Positions 1 through 11,086 of a DNA stretch of 64,000 nucleotides are shown in pieces. Source of the DNA: Vulcanisaeta sp. JCM 16161 (GTDB taxonomy: Archaea; Thermoproteota; Thermoprotei; Thermoproteales; Thermocladiaceae); assembly GCF_001316285.1 (NCBI RefSeq), contig NZ_BBDO01000009.1:1-64000 (forward strand), read 5' to 3'. Numbering within the stretch: position 1 is the first letter of the stretch; every line of letters begins with the position of its first letter. Made by a program: the position numbers and the translations under genes. The notes beneath the pieces are model-generated. The model was given only the letters and a program-made list of their open reading frames with translations. It ran no database searches and was not told where the DNA came from.

Positions 1-2
1 TA

Positions 3-576
3 GAGCTATGGAGCGACATAATCGATAGGCTGGAGGGCATGGGGTTTAGGTTGAGCAGTGATTATGAGCATGCCATAACCTACGCGGTTAAATCCTCAAA
101 GGCCGTTGAGTTGGCTAGGAGGATGCTCGGCGACCCAATGATCAAGGCTTTAATTGAGGACTTGAGCCCATTGCCGGATGCGAGAAGTTAAGGCGATTAA
201 TTGAGTTGGCGAGCATGGAGGTCAAGCCCCTGGCAGGTCTTTAGTTGAGGTCATTGATGGCGTGAAGATGAGCGTATTCGTGAATAATAACGGCATTGTC
301 GAGCTTAGGACGCAGCGTAGGGACTATAACGACGCCTTGAGGGTTTTGGAGAGACTTAAGGATAACGCCAAGTTGAGGAACCACGGAAAGAGCTTCGAGG
401 TCTACATGGGCATGAGTGAGGTTAAGAAAGACCAAGAACTCACGAAGAAGGTCTGCGAGGTCCTAAAGAGAATGCATGAAGAGGCAGTTAGCGAAGGCAA
501 GGAAGGGAGGGCAAGGTCAATAGCCAAGGCAATGACAAAACTAAACTGCCCCACCCAAAGCCCACGGACCCAATAA
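3..576 (+). CDS. Hypothetical protein, 5' truncated by window edge, frameshifted
   Basis: The reading frame enters from the left edge and must be stitched from three frames: one ending at a stop near 191, a bridge of about 20 codons in the next frame (182-240, ELASMEVKPLAG-like), and a third from about 241 to the stop at 576. The joined product is about 190 residues, soluble, helical and charged, with no membrane segment. Its C-terminus contains KVCEVLKRMHEEAV and RARSIAKAMTKLNCP. From memory this resembles the C-terminal part of large repeated Thermoproteales proteins of the PaREP kind, but that is weak. No function can be assigned. The two breaks match the single-base errors seen across the window. 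Confidence 0.5.
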
Positions 577-639
577 AAACAAAACAAAGCACAATCATTA
601 ACCCACGTGGTGTGTCGGGTTATAGGGTCACTTTAGAGT

Positions 640-807
640 GATACTGAGGTCTAGGATTACGCGGACTGTGTCGAGATTAAACCCTGAGTATTTAAATCAT
701 GGTCTTTCAATCAGGCCTGGAAGGCTAATAGCATTGCTGTGGTTAGCGGTAAGCCGGTATTCATGCTTAGCGGCTTTCCCGTGGCCGCGGCCAGGGTAAT
801 GACATGT
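640..807 (+). pseudogene. Decayed MoeA C-terminal remnant
   Basis: This 313-base gap (577-889) holds no intact gene, but two short stretches in different frames read like a MoeA molybdenum-insertion domain. About 690-725 gives LNHGLSIRPGRLIA and about 735-800 gives VVSGKPVFMLSGFPVAAARV, corresponding to the HG-(x)-x-x-(K/R)PG and GLPGxPVSA motifs. A third stretch upstream (DYADCVEI) fits the preceding motif. Stops and frame changes between them, and no start or N-terminal domains, mark it as a relic rather than only a sequencing error. An intact moeA lies at 44616-46597, so this would be a second copy. Confidence 0.5.
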
Positions 808-889
808 ACTCAGCCTATATTCACGTGAATGGCATTAAAAAAACTTCCTCAAAATAATTGGGTACTCGCCCATATTACTACCTCACTCA

Positions 890-1736
890 TTAATTTCTGG
901 ACTCCAGAAACTCAACATCACGCTTATCAGACTCTATTAAGGCTAGCCCAACGCCAAGGACCTTAGCGACACTAATTACCTCATTACTCACCCTCCTCTT
1001 ATCCTCAACAAGGTATGACTCATCTGGTGAATGCGCAGCAACCTTGGTATGAGCCTTTAGTAATGAGTACAGCTTAAATGATGACAATAACTCCTTGATA
1101 TCCTCATCAACCATCTCCTCCCTCTCCCTAACCTCATCAATGACCTCATCATCCTAGGCCTTAAATCAACATCACTTAGTACATCCTCATTAAATACATT
1201 AATGAGTATCCTGGCGGTTCTCTCCGAAGCCTCCATGGACCCCCTCTCGTACTCATACACCGTCCTCCTAGTGACGCCTAGAATCTTCGCTAAATCGCCA
1301 AGCTCATGCCCCTATCCTCCCTCAACCTCCTGAGTAGTTGACCCCTCACACCAGCCCTCACAATGCCCTTATCCTTCACAAACTTAACCCCCTCGTTGTC
1401 CAAAATCCTCTTAAACGTCCTAATACCCACCGCGTAGATTCCGTGTACCTTGTACGCCACTCCGTCGGCCATCTCCTCATCACCATAGTTAACACCCACG
1501 ATTATTGGTGTTGAGTTCGAAACCCTCGACAGCACGATAAGGTCCACTATAGCCTCCCTGCTCACTCTATCCGCGTCCTCCTTAACCTTAACAATGAACT
1601 TACCCTCCTCATCATCCCTATAATTCGGTATCCTAATTATTGCGTCATATGATAGTGACGAATCCCCAACAAGCAGCACCTTAGCTCTCCTACTTGCTGC
1701 TAGGCTCAGCACATGTGCTATGAGTTCATTGCTCAT
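890..1736 (-). CDS. HTH-type transcriptional regulator, COG1395-like, frameshifted
   Basis: Three consecutive reverse-strand frames (1736-1290, about 1290-1150, 1114-890) join into one protein of about 280 residues. The N-terminal 120 residues form an alpha/beta domain (LLVGDSSLSYDAIIRI, FIVKVKEDAD, DGVAYKVHGIYAV) typical of the archaeal COG1395 predicted regulators. A helix-turn-helix follows (LREDRGMSLAI joined to LAKILGVTRRTVYEYERG), with YEYERG the family's recognition-helix signature. The C-terminal 100 residues are an effector-like domain of unknown ligand. Breaks lie near 1295 and 1140. A TATA-like ATTTAAAT lies just upstream of 1736. The target is unknown. Confidence 0.75.
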
Positions 1737-1800
1737 TACCTATTATAACCATACATACTATTTTATTTAAATCTCTTTTGCAGAGCTATTGAGTAAATAA

Positions 1801-2517
1801 TTATGATGATTTTCTGCCAATAACCATGGCATGGGCCGTGTCGTAGGGCTCCAGGTGAACCATATCAAGTATTTCATATCCCCTATCCTTAAGCACGTCG
1901 ATCTCCCTCTTAAAGGTCTCGCTTGGTTCCTTGGTAACGTCAATACTCATCGCCTTTATAACAAGCATTACATAGCCGTGGCTCTTCACATAGACATCCG
2001 CATTATCGGCAAGTATCTTTGCCTGAAATGGCTGTGCAATGTCTATGTAGGCAACGTCAACGGCCTTAACAATGTGCACGTACTGCTCAGGATACCTCGC
2101 ATCCGCCAGTATCGGTATTACGTTCTTCCTACCCTGATCCACGAGCTTCTCCATAAACTCCCTAAAAACCCTCGGTGAGAACTCCACAGAGTAGATAATG
2201 CCCTTATTGCCAACTATATCGCTTACATGACTCACAGTAGTGCCACTGGCAGCGCCCAGGTAGAGAACCCGCGTCCCCTCCGCTATTGGCATTACCTTGA
2301 GTCCATTCATAATAGCAGCCGCCAGCTTCGACCTATATGGATTCCAAATCCTATACTCCCTACCCTCCCACTGCACCAATTGCTCACCATAAACCCTCTT
2401 ACCAGGCGTCAGGTTAATAGTGGCGAGTCTCTCGGTCCCATCCTCAAAGGACACCCAGTAAACACCCTTGAATTTCTCATGCTCCTTAACACCAACAACC
2501 TGTATTAATGAGGACAT
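1801..2517 (-). CDS. flpA: Fibrillarin-like rRNA/tRNA 2'-O-methyltransferase
   Basis: Intact, 238 residues, normal for archaeal fibrillarin. It is the SAM-dependent methyltransferase of the box C/D sRNP, methylating ribose 2'-OH at sites chosen by guide RNAs. The N-terminal beta domain carries [19 protein letters not shown]; the SAM-binding loop is [17 protein letters not shown] (about 86-102), then IYSVEFSPR, the acidic ADARYPEQY and [10 protein letters not shown]. The KAMSIDVT segment follows and is typical. It lies 43 nt downstream of nop5 on the same strand, the usual archaeal nop5-flpA operon. Candidate guide RNAs for this enzyme are at 11805, 19879 and 55284. Confidence 0.95.
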   Translation of the reverse strand: MSSLIQVVGVKEHEKFKGVYWVSFEDGTERLATINLTPGKRVYGEQLVQWEGREYRIWNPYRSKLAAAIMNGLKVMPIAEGTRVLYLGAASGTTVSHVSDIVGNKGIIYSVEFSPRVFREFMEKLVDQGRKNVIPILADARYPEQYVHIVKAVDVAYIDIAQPFQAKILADNADVYVKSHGYVMLVIKAMSIDVTKEPSETFKREIDVLKDRGYEILDMVHLEPYDTAHAMVIGRKSS

Positions 2518-2560
2518 TGAGAATGCGTATTTTTAAGGGATTATAAATCTTAATATTCCC

Positions 2561-3825
2561 TTATCTACGGCCACCCCTCTTCTCACGAGCCCTCTTCTCC
2601 TCAGCCTTCTTCTCAGCGCCCTTCCTCTCCGCGGCTTTCCTGGCGGCCTTAGCTCGGGCTTCCTTGGTGGTGGCTTGGCGTATAACGTCTTAACCTCCTG
2701 TATCCTCTTCATCAGGTCCTCCTTAAGCCTTGGGGCAATGAAGTTTCCCGTGAATGCATCTGCCTTAGCTGCTATCGCCAGCTTCGCAGCCAATGCCCTG
2801 GCTATCTTACCGCGCTGCCACCTCGGGGCCCTAAATATCTCCGGGAACTGGAATATGATGCCGTGCTTCGGCGGTTTACCGCCAGTCCTCAGCGCCCTAA
2901 ACAATGCCTTCTCCGCGCCAAGTACCTGTATCGTTGATGCCGGTAATAATGCCAACCTCATTAGACCTCCCGCAAGCATTATTAGCCTAGCGCCAAGCAG
3001 TGGGCCGACCAACTCCCTAATGTTTGGTGCAACCTCCACCATGGCCTCATCAATATACTGAGACAACTTACTCCTTAGGTCTGATAGCTGTATGTATAGC
3101 TTTGCGTAGGTCTTTATGGGCTCTAGGTCCCAATCAGCCATTTCAGCACCAACGCTCTTACTCGCCGCCTCCGCAATTCTCCTGGCCCTATCCTGTGAAA
3201 GACCGAGCTTCATTAAATTATCAGGGGTGAAATTACTCCTGTGCCCCAACTCTGTGACTAACGTCATGTACTCCCTATGGTCCTTAACCAGGTCCTCAAG
3301 CTCTGGGAAGTGGAGCCCATACCACTCCCTAACCCTTGAACTTATTAAGTTGAGTATCTTATCAATATCGTCGACCGAACTTATCGCCTGCGCTATGAAT
3401 AGGTCCCTCTTCTCTGCGACCTGCCTTAACTTATGCCTCGTCTGTATCGTGGTTATTTCATAAACCTTAGCCAGGTACTCATCCTCAGTGAGTCCAAAGA
3501 CCTCCTTAACATACTTGCTAATGTTGTTCCTATATATCATACCCGCCTTGCTCGGTAATTCAGACCTAATCTCAACCCCTGTGATTATGTTGGTGAGGTT
3601 CCTAGCCAGTTCCCTGTTTTCAACGATTATCTTCGTGAACCCCCTACTCTTAAGCTCGTTTATTATACTCACAACTTCATCAATTGGCTCCCCCGTCTCA
3701 AGTCTGTTCATCTTATTGGCAATCTCGTCTGTACTACCTCCGTAGAGGACCTTGGCTATTACATCACCATTCTCATTCAGAGCCACTACACCGAGGACAT
3801 CCAATACGAGGTATGCCACGCTCAT
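2561..3825 (-). CDS. nop5: C/D box sRNP core protein Nop5 (Nop56/58 family), frameshifted near C-terminus
   Basis: Scaffold of the C/D sRNP, bridging L7Ae-bound RNA and fibrillarin. The N-terminal domain (VLDVLGVVALNENGDVIAKV) contacts fibrillarin, a coiled-coil dimerisation region follows, and the Nop domain carries GARLIMLAGGLMRLALLPASTIQVLGAEKALF (positions given as segments: GARLIMLAGG, LPASTIQVLGAEKALF) and HGIIFQFPEI. The raw frame runs to 2533 with an odd Arg-rich tail. Shifting one base near 2670 instead gives KEARAKAARKAAERKGAEKK and further Lys/Glu repeats ending at a stop at 2561, the tail expected of the family, so I place the end there. Start 3825 is ATG; CTTAAAAG about 28 nt upstream is a likely TATA box. 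Confidence 0.93.
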
Positions 3826-3871
3826 CAGTGCTCACACTAATCACGTGATGATTCACTATCTTTTAAGCTTT

Positions 3872-4417
3872 TTACCTCGTCTTAAGTAGTCTATACCTAG
3901 CGATAAATAATACATTAATTACAACGAGTAATGCCCCAATGATGAATATTATGACTCCCAAGTCCATTATTGTACTTATCATCAGTGCACTACCCACCAT
4001 GTATTGGGAAACCACGGTTATTAAGACCGAAACATTAAGCGGTTTCGGATTATCATTAAATAGTACCAGTGAGTAATTACCGTTATTAAGTAATTGAAAA
4101 GTTATTAAATACGCATTATGCACCTGCTTATAGCTTAGTGGAGCCAGCGCATGGCCGAACTGATCAAATATATACACGGACAGTGGGTATGAATTATTAA
4201 GCAGGACCACTATGTATGCAGGATTGTTTATGTAAATTGGTATTAAGTACTTTGAGTAAACGTCAATGCTTATCGTCATATTACTTAACGTGTGAGTCAT
4301 TACGTTGTATACCTTAGGCAGGAATGAATTGGTTACCAGCAGTATTACGGCTCCAATAATCATCAACACAATGCCAATCCTTAATAAATTCACAATCATA
4401 AAAAGGAATTGAGCCAC
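3872..4417 (-). CDS. Membrane protein of unknown function with two terminal TM helices
   Basis: 181 residues. A hydrophobic helix at about 10-30 (LLRIGIVLMIIGAVILLVTN) and another at about 145-170 (MDLGVIIFIIGALLVVINVL) bracket a 110-residue beta-rich segment with several N-glycosylation sequons (NMT, NNS, NYS, NVS). The topology predicts an extracytoplasmic middle domain. It ends with a short basic tail (ARYRLLKTR). No family recognised. It lies between nop5 and a small soluble gene on the same strand without tight spacing. Confidence 0.7.
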   Translation of the reverse strand: MAQFLFMIVNLLRIGIVLMIIGAVILLVTNSFLPKVYNVMTHTLSNMTISIDVYSKYLIPIYINNPAYIVVLLNNSYPLSVYIFDQFGHALAPLSYKQVHNAYLITFQLLNNGNYSLVLFNDNPKPLNVSVLITVVSQYMVGSALMISTIMDLGVIIFIIGALLVVINVLFIARYRLLKTR

Positions 4418-4454
4418 TTAAAAACCTAATTTTAAACCCTAAAGGAGGTAAATT

Positions 4455-4751
4455 TCAGGAGTACATATCAACAAACTCAAGCCATGTATCAAGCTCATCA
4501 ATACTCATCCTATGCATTGCACCACCCCTCTCGACCCACGCCTCCCTTGGTATTAATTCATCACCAACCCTGGTAAACACAATCCTCATCACAGGCCTAG
4601 GCTCATCACCAGTAATAAGCTCCGCCCCAGCCGCCTCCTCCTCACTCGGCGCATGGAACAATAACTCGACAGTGTTGGAGCTCTCCCTAACCTCATAGAG
4701 CGGATTGCCTCTGACGAAATTCATAAGTTTATTATAATTAATCGTCCTCAT
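4455..4751 (-). CDS. Small acidic hypothetical protein
   Basis: 98 residues, ATG start, soluble and acidic, ending in DELDTWLEFVDMYS. Alternating beta strands (NTVELLFHAP, PVMRIVFTRVG) suggest a compact alpha/beta fold. A TTTTTAAATA tract near 4790-4799 could be its promoter. No family or function recognised; probably real because it is uninterrupted and has a plausible start and codon use like its neighbours. Confidence 0.6.
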   Translation of the reverse strand: MRTINYNKLMNFVRGNPLYEVRESSNTVELLFHAPSEEEAAGAELITGDEPRPVMRIVFTRVGDELIPREAWVERGGAMHRMSIDELDTWLEFVDMYS

Positions 4752-4816
4752 TAATTTAAGGAGAATAATATGGATTATTAATGCTTTGCGTTTTTAAATA
4801 GGCGGCAATTTGAGGG

Positions 4817-5655
4817 TTACGGTAATACATGGTATATCCTCATTAGCATGTATATGCCTACGAGCACTATTATTATTCCATAGGCAATCCTGAGCGTCCT
4901 CTTTGGGGCCTTAACGGCGATGCTCGTGCCAGCATAACCACCCGCGACTCCTCCGGCCACGTATAGTAGGGCTATGAGTATGAGGACGTCGCCATAGAAC
5001 CAATACTCAGCACCGCTTGCCACGCCGAACGTGCCAACGCTTATTAGGCTGGTTCCAATGGCCCTCGTTATGCATAGCCCAGCTGAGAACATTAGGCTAG
5101 GCACTATTAGGAATCCGCCTCCAATACCGAAGTAACCACTGACTAGGCCAACTATGAAGCCGAAGGCCGCGACCTTGAGTATTGTCGATGTTGTTAGGTT
5201 TGGGCACTTCTTGAAGGCGTTAAGTACGTGATTAACCTCATCGGCAGTGCCGGCCTGTGCAGACTCCTCCTAATGGCCATGTATATGCCGAGCACTATCA
5301 TGGCGATTGCGAAGTAGGTAAGTAGGTCTGTACCCGGCGTTATGTGGCCTAGGTAAGCCCCTATTAATGAACCCACCAGGCCAACTCCGGCGAATATACC
5401 CCCGACCCTTGGAGCCACGTTCTTCTTCCTAAGGTGCATGTAGGAGTTTATGTACGCATTTAAGCCAACGGCCAATGCCGTAGTCCCAATGGCTATGTGC
5501 GCGGCATCGGGTATTGTGTCAAGACCAACGAAGTATAGGAACAATGGAACAGCCAAAATGCTACCACCACCTCCAATAAGGCCAAGTGAGAAGCCAACTA
5601 GTATCCCTGATATCACCGATAGTGCGTATTGCATTGGTGTTATGACCGCTGTCAT
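4817..5655 (-). CDS. Sulfite/organosulfonate exporter, TauE/SafE family, frameshifted
   Basis: Membrane permease of the TauE/SafE (DUF81) family, about 275 residues after joining 5655-5250 and about 5250-4817. The family has two internal repeats, and both signature loops are visible: GFSLGLIGGGGSILAVPLF (residues about 20-40) and GLVSGYFGIGGGFLIVPSL in the second half. About eight hydrophobic segments are present. Members move sulfite, taurine-derived sulfonates or related anions; the substrate here cannot be told. One break lies near 5250-5240. A CTTAAAAAAA tract about 30 nt upstream of the ATG fits a leaderless promoter. Confidence 0.88.
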
Positions 5656-5848
5656 ACATCCTCGTTAAGAGATTATTCCTTTTTTTAAGCTTTTTAATTC
5701 AAAAAATTTGACTTATTAATTAAATTTAGTGACAATTAGTGAGAATTAATAAATGAATATAGCATTAATGTCCTTATTTATCTCTCGTTAGAATTATGTA
5801 AAATGAAGATCCTTTTTAAGTGCCTTGATAAGATAATTTATTATGGCA

Positions 5849-8527
5849 TTAGTATATATGTATCTTTGGAGCCCTGCCCAAGATCTTTAGAGACTCCTGG
5901 GCAGCAACCAGTCTGGCCACGGGTACCCTGTAGGGCGACGCACTGAAGTAGTTGAGTCCTCTACCAACTACCTTGGCCAGTATCTTTATTGAGTCTGGGT
6001 CGCCACCATGCTCACCGCATATGCCAATCTCTATGTCAGGCTTCACAGACCTAGCCGCGTCTATGGCTATTTTCATGAGTTTGGCGACGCCATCCTCATC
6101 AATTGTCACGAATGGGTCATAGGGCAGTATGCCGAGCTCTAGGTACTTACTCATGAACTTGTTCTCCACGTCATCCCTACTAAAGCTGAAGACTGCCTGT
6201 GTTAGGTCGTTTGTTCCAAAGCTCATGAAGTCCACCACCTTGGCGATCTTATCGGCTGTTAGGCATGATCTGACGGTCTCCATCATGGTGCCAATCTTAA
6301 AGTCAATCCTATCGCCATAAGCCTTAAACACCTCCTCCGCCGTGGGCTTAACGACGTTGTTTATTATTATCTCGAGTTCCCTAACCTCCGCGACCTGCGG
6401 TATCATTATCTGGAGCTCGATGTGCTTGCCCTTCCTCTTAAGCTCGAGGGCTGCTGATAATATCGCCTTGACCTGTGCCGCGTAGATCTCTGGGTATGTA
6501 ATGCCGACCCTAACGCCCCTGTGCCCCATCATTGGGTTAGCCTCCATCAATGCCTTAACCCTGGCGAGCAGCTTCTCCTTCTCGGGGTCTGGCTTGCCCA
6601 GGGTCCTGGCCCTGGTCACCTCGGTGACTAATTCCTCGAAGTTTGGTAGGAACTCATGCAGTGGTGGGTCGAACAACCTAACAGTTATTGGGTAGCCCTC
6701 CATGATCTCGAATATTTCGATGAAGTCCTTCTTCATCATCTCAGCCAATTGATCAAGTAATTCCTTCCTCTCGCTTGGGTTGTCCGAGAGTATTACCTTC
6801 CTAAATAGTTCCAACCTACCTGGTGCCCTAAACATCCTCTCCGTCCTCAATAGGCCGATGCCCTTGGCGCCGAACCTCCTGGCTATCGTGGCGTCATCCG
6901 GGGTATCGGCGTTAGCCCTAACCTCAAAGACGGACACCGAGTCAGCCATGTCTAGGAACTCGAAGAACTCAGGCGGTAGCTTGGGCTCTATTGTTGGTAC
7001 CTTACCAACATAGACATTGCCCGTGAACCCATCAATTGTTATCCAATCACCCTCCTTAATAACGACATCGCCAACCCTCGCAGTCCTAGTGCCATAATCA
7101 ATCTGTAAAGCCTCTGCACCAACGACGGCGGGCCTACCAATTGCCCTAGCCACAACGGCTGCGTGGCTAGTCGCACCACCCTGCTGGTTAGCACACCCAC
7201 CGATGCGTAGAAGCCATGCACATCATCTGGCTTGGTCTCCTCCCTAACCAGTATAACCTGCTTACCAGCCTTAGACCACTCCACAGCCCTGTCAGGGTCA
7301 AAGACTGCCTGCCCACTAACCGCGCCAGGCGATGCGGGTATACCCTTGGTCAATGGCTTACCCGCCTTGGACTCGTCAATCCTTGGGTAGAGCATCTGCA
7401 GTATGTACTCGGCTTAACGCCCATTATCGCCTCCTCCTTCGTTATGAGGCCCTCCTTGTACATGTCAACTCTCGTCTTCAAAACGGCCAGTGGATTCATC
7501 TTGGCATTCCTCGTCTGTAGGAACCAGAGCTTACCCTTCTCGATCGTGAACTCCACGTCCTGAACCTCCTTCTTAGTCCTCTCAATGAGCTTAACACCAT
7601 TGTACAACTGCTCATAGACCTCGGGCATCTCCTCCTTAAGCTTCTCAACAGGCTTTGGAGTCCTTATGCCGCTACTACGTCCTCGCCCTGGGCATAGGGT
7701 AGGTACTCGCCATAAAGCTTATTCTCACCGGTGGCTGGGTCCCTAGAGAAAACAACGCCTGTGGCTGACCTCCAATCGGCATTCCCGAAGACCATAGTCA
7801 CTATCGCCGCGGCCGTACAGTCGGCGATGTCCGGTGTTATCTTATTGGCCTCCCTATAGAACCTAGCCCTTGGTGAGTTCCAGGACTTAAACACGGCCTC
7901 TATCGAGAGCCTTAACTGCTCCCATGGATCATCAAACACCTTACCAAACCTCTTAATGTATATTTGCTTATAAATCTCAACGAGCTCCTTAAGCCCCTCA
8001 AGCGGTATCTCGGGATCCTCCTTAACACCGTACTTCCGCTTAATCTCCTCAAGTGGCTTGTTGAACTCCTCCTCAGGTATTCCAAGGACTATCCTACCAA
8101 ACATTGCCAGAAACCTCCTGTATGCGTCGTATGCCCCATGCTCATTGTTAATCCTCTTGGCTAGTCCATGTACAGTCCTATCATTAAGGCCTACATTAAG
8201 GACTGTATCCATCATGCCGGGCATCGACACGGCTGCCCCGGACCTTACACTAACGAGTAATGGGTTATCAGGGTCACCAAGCTTATACCCAGTCTTCTCC
8301 TCAAGGTACTTAATACCCCTGGCAACCTCATCCATTAATCCCTCAGGAAGCTTCTCACCCTTATCATAGTACTCCCTACAGGCCTTAGTCGTTATTATAA
8401 TGCCCGGAGGAACAGGTAGGCCAAGCCTAGTCATTAGAACGAGGCTTGATGCCTTACCACCTATTAGCTTAACATCATCAGGATCCGCCTCCTCAAAGGT
8501 CAGCACGTACTTACCGAGAGAACCCAT
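5849..8527 (-). CDS. ppdK: Pyruvate, phosphate dikinase, three frameshifts
   Basis: Interconverts ATP + Pi + pyruvate and AMP + PPi + PEP. Four frames (8527-7664, 7628-7350, 7395-7039, 7153-5849) join into about 890 residues, normal for PPDK. The nucleotide-binding domain has GGKASSLVLMTRLGLPVPPG and the PPDK hallmark SVRSGAAVSMPGMMDTVLN, which separates it from PEP synthase. The swivelling domain contains GGATSHAAVV, recoverable across the break near 7185 (swivel His). The TIM-barrel domain has GLLRTERMF, GHRGVRVGI, FGTNDLTQ and the catalytic ICGEHGGDP. TTTATAAA at about 8553 is 28 nt before the ATG. It lies directly downstream of the membrane pyrophosphatase gene, which could consume or supply PPi. 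Confidence 0.95.
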
Positions 8528-8747
8528 TGTAATTTTATGGGTCTCTAGTTTTTATAAATTTTATTATATCGATCATTATTAATACTTTTTCTATTGATTA
8601 ATCATTGACAATAATTATAAATACTGAACAAACAAAACCGGGTAATTCCATAAACAATCCTAGCTATGAAAATAATTTATATGTAAAAATTAATGATTAG
8701 ATAGGATTGTGATTTTAATAATGAAGTTAAAAGCTTAACAATGCTTG

Positions 8748-10927
8748 CTATGCCATTAATATTGAAATTAGGTGCATTATTAATGGACCAGCCGCTGGGT
8801 TGATTAGGCTTACTAGCGCTATGACGGGTGCGAAGACTATTGAGACCGTATTAACGACCTTAATGAGCGGGTTTAGTGATGGCCCTGTGGTGTCCTTAAA
8901 TGGGTCGCCAACCACGTCGCCAACCACGGCATTCTTATGAGGCTCGCTCTTCTTGCCGAATCTCTGTCCATTGACCTCGATGCCCTCGATCTCGATGTAT
9001 TTCTTGGCATTGTCCCAGGCACCGCCGGCATTGGCCATTAGTAATGCCCTTGGGAACCCGGCGAGTATTACGCCGAATATCGTGCCAACGAGGCCTATCC
9101 AGCCCAGCGCAAGCCCAACGACTATTGGGACTATCACGCTGATAAACCGGGCACCAGGAAATTCCTGAGCGCGTGCCTCGTCACTATGTCAATGGCCCTA
9201 TTGTAGTCAGGCTTCTCCTGAGGCCAAAGCTCAAGTATCCTCTTAGTCCTGAACTGCCTCCTGATCTCCTCAACAAGCTCACCAGCCGCCCTACCCACGG
9301 ATGCCAGGGTCTGGCTTGAGAAGAAGTATACGAGGGCCACGCCGATTAAGGCACCAATTATTATCCTTGGGTCAATAACCATCAACTCACTAAAGGCCTG
9401 TACCAGCGGTATTCCCATCCTCTCCACAACCTCGTAGATAAAGCCTATGAATAGTATAAGGGCTGCTAAACCAGCACTCGCTATTGCATAGCCCTTCGTC
9501 GTCGCCTTGAAGGTGTTGCCGATTGCGTCAAGTGGGTCTGTTACGTCCCTCACCTCGTCCATGCCTGTCATCTCGACAAGCCCATTGGCATTGTCACTGA
9601 CAGGCCCGTAGGAGTCGAGGGATATTACTATGCCTGCAAGGCTTAGTAGGCCTACGGAGCCACCGCGGTCCCGAATATCCCACCCTCAACCCCATATGGT
9701 GGTATGAACATTGAGCCTAATACGTAGGACACACCCAGCGCCGCCACTACCATGAATATCGTGGGTATTGCACTCAGTAATCCGTACGAGTAACCAGCCA
9801 CAATGACGTTCGACGCCGACAACACGGCTTGACGAGCTATATTTCTCACAGGCGGGAACGTGTAATGCGTGAAGTACTCAGTGGCGAATAGGACTACTAT
9901 AGCTGTTACCATGCCTAGTAGATCTGCCACGAAGATTGCCGTGGCTCCATGAGCGGGAATGTTAGGAATGAATATACCGCAACCAGTATCGCGGCGACGA
10001 TTATCGTGGTGTAGAGCGCCAGGTTTAGCTTACCCATAGCGGCGGCGGCTAGGTCCTTACCCTTAACCTCACCCCTGACAACCTGGATACCAACCAGTGT
10101 ACCAACTAGGGTTAGTGTGGCAAGCACTATTGACAGCCTTATTAGGCTCGTTGCCAAGTTGAACACGGCCGCTAGCAATAATGTACCCGCAAGTACTACG
10201 ACGAAGCTCTCATAGACGTCACTCGCCATGCCCGCGCAATCACCCACATTATCGCCCACATTATCGGCAATAACCCCTGGATTCCTCGGGTCATCCTCCG
10301 GTATCCCAGCCTCGACCTTACCAACTATGTCGGCACCCCAATCAGCAGCTTCGTATATATCCCACCCGCAACCCTTATGAATAATGAAATCAAACTGGCA
10401 CCAAACGCAACCGGCGCTAGCGCCTCAGCCCATAGCGGTGAGGGTAGTACTGATGAGTAGGCCATGTATAATATCGTGACTATTAGTAGGGCTATGCTTG
10501 CGAGTGAAAGCCCCATGACAGTTCCTGCCTTGAATGACGTGCTAAGGGCCGGTCCCATGCCGTACTTGCCCATCCAAGCCGTCTTCGCCGCGCTCCTGGT
10601 CGTTACGTACATTCCGAGATAACCAGCCACCGCACTGCCTATGGCGCCTAGGGCGAAGGATAGGGCGGCTAGCCCCGCCATTAGCCCGCTGTGGAATATT
10701 ACGTAATACGCGGCCCATATCAGGATTGTTAGCACCACGCCTGTTGGTAGTATTGTTTTATACTCCCTCATTAGGAATGTCTTGCCTCCCTCCGCAATGA
10801 GCATGTTTATTTCCGTCAATTCCTTCTTACCTGGCTGTATTCTCAGTACCGATGATGCGTTATACCCAGCAAGGGCTAGGCCTATAATTGGAACTACTAT
10901 TGCCAGTAGTAGTTCCAGGGCCAGCAT
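8748..10927 (-). CDS. hppA: Membrane H+-translocating pyrophosphatase, K+-independent type, four frameshifts
   Basis: Integral membrane enzyme coupling PPi hydrolysis to H+ pumping. Five frames (10927-10325, 10259-9915, 9930-9652, 9571-9134, 9137-8748) restore about 725 residues with some 16 hydrophobic segments. Conserved active-site loops are present: [32 protein letters not shown], and [20 protein letters not shown] with [19 protein letters not shown] end. The segment [12 protein letters not shown] has Lys and Thr at the positions that mark K+-independent H+-PPases (K+-dependent ones have Ala and Gly/Ala), so I infer that class. The next gene on the strand is ppdK, about 220 bases away. 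Confidence 0.95.
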
Positions 10928-11086
10928 CGTAGAGAGACATGCTTATGGATTAATAAACATTATTACTCATTTACTCAGGCCTACCCATTTTAGTAATTAA
11001 ACCCTACTCACCATTATGTACCAATTTCGGACATATAATGCATTTTTAAGTAAAAAAATATTAATTCTTTTTCAGAGCTAGTAATT

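Noticed and set aside
2533..2680. Arg/Leu-rich C-terminal tail of Nop5 in the raw frame
   Set aside because: The next frame gives the Lys/Glu-rich tail of the family and ends at 2561; the raw tail is a frameshift product.
5656..5848. AT-rich gap upstream of tauE as a possible RNA gene
   Set aside because: No boxes, hairpins or conserved frames seen; it only holds promoters.
8528..8747. 220-base AT-rich gap between hppA and ppdK as a small gene
   Set aside because: No frame of useful length or sRNA boxes; only the ppdK TATA box is evident.
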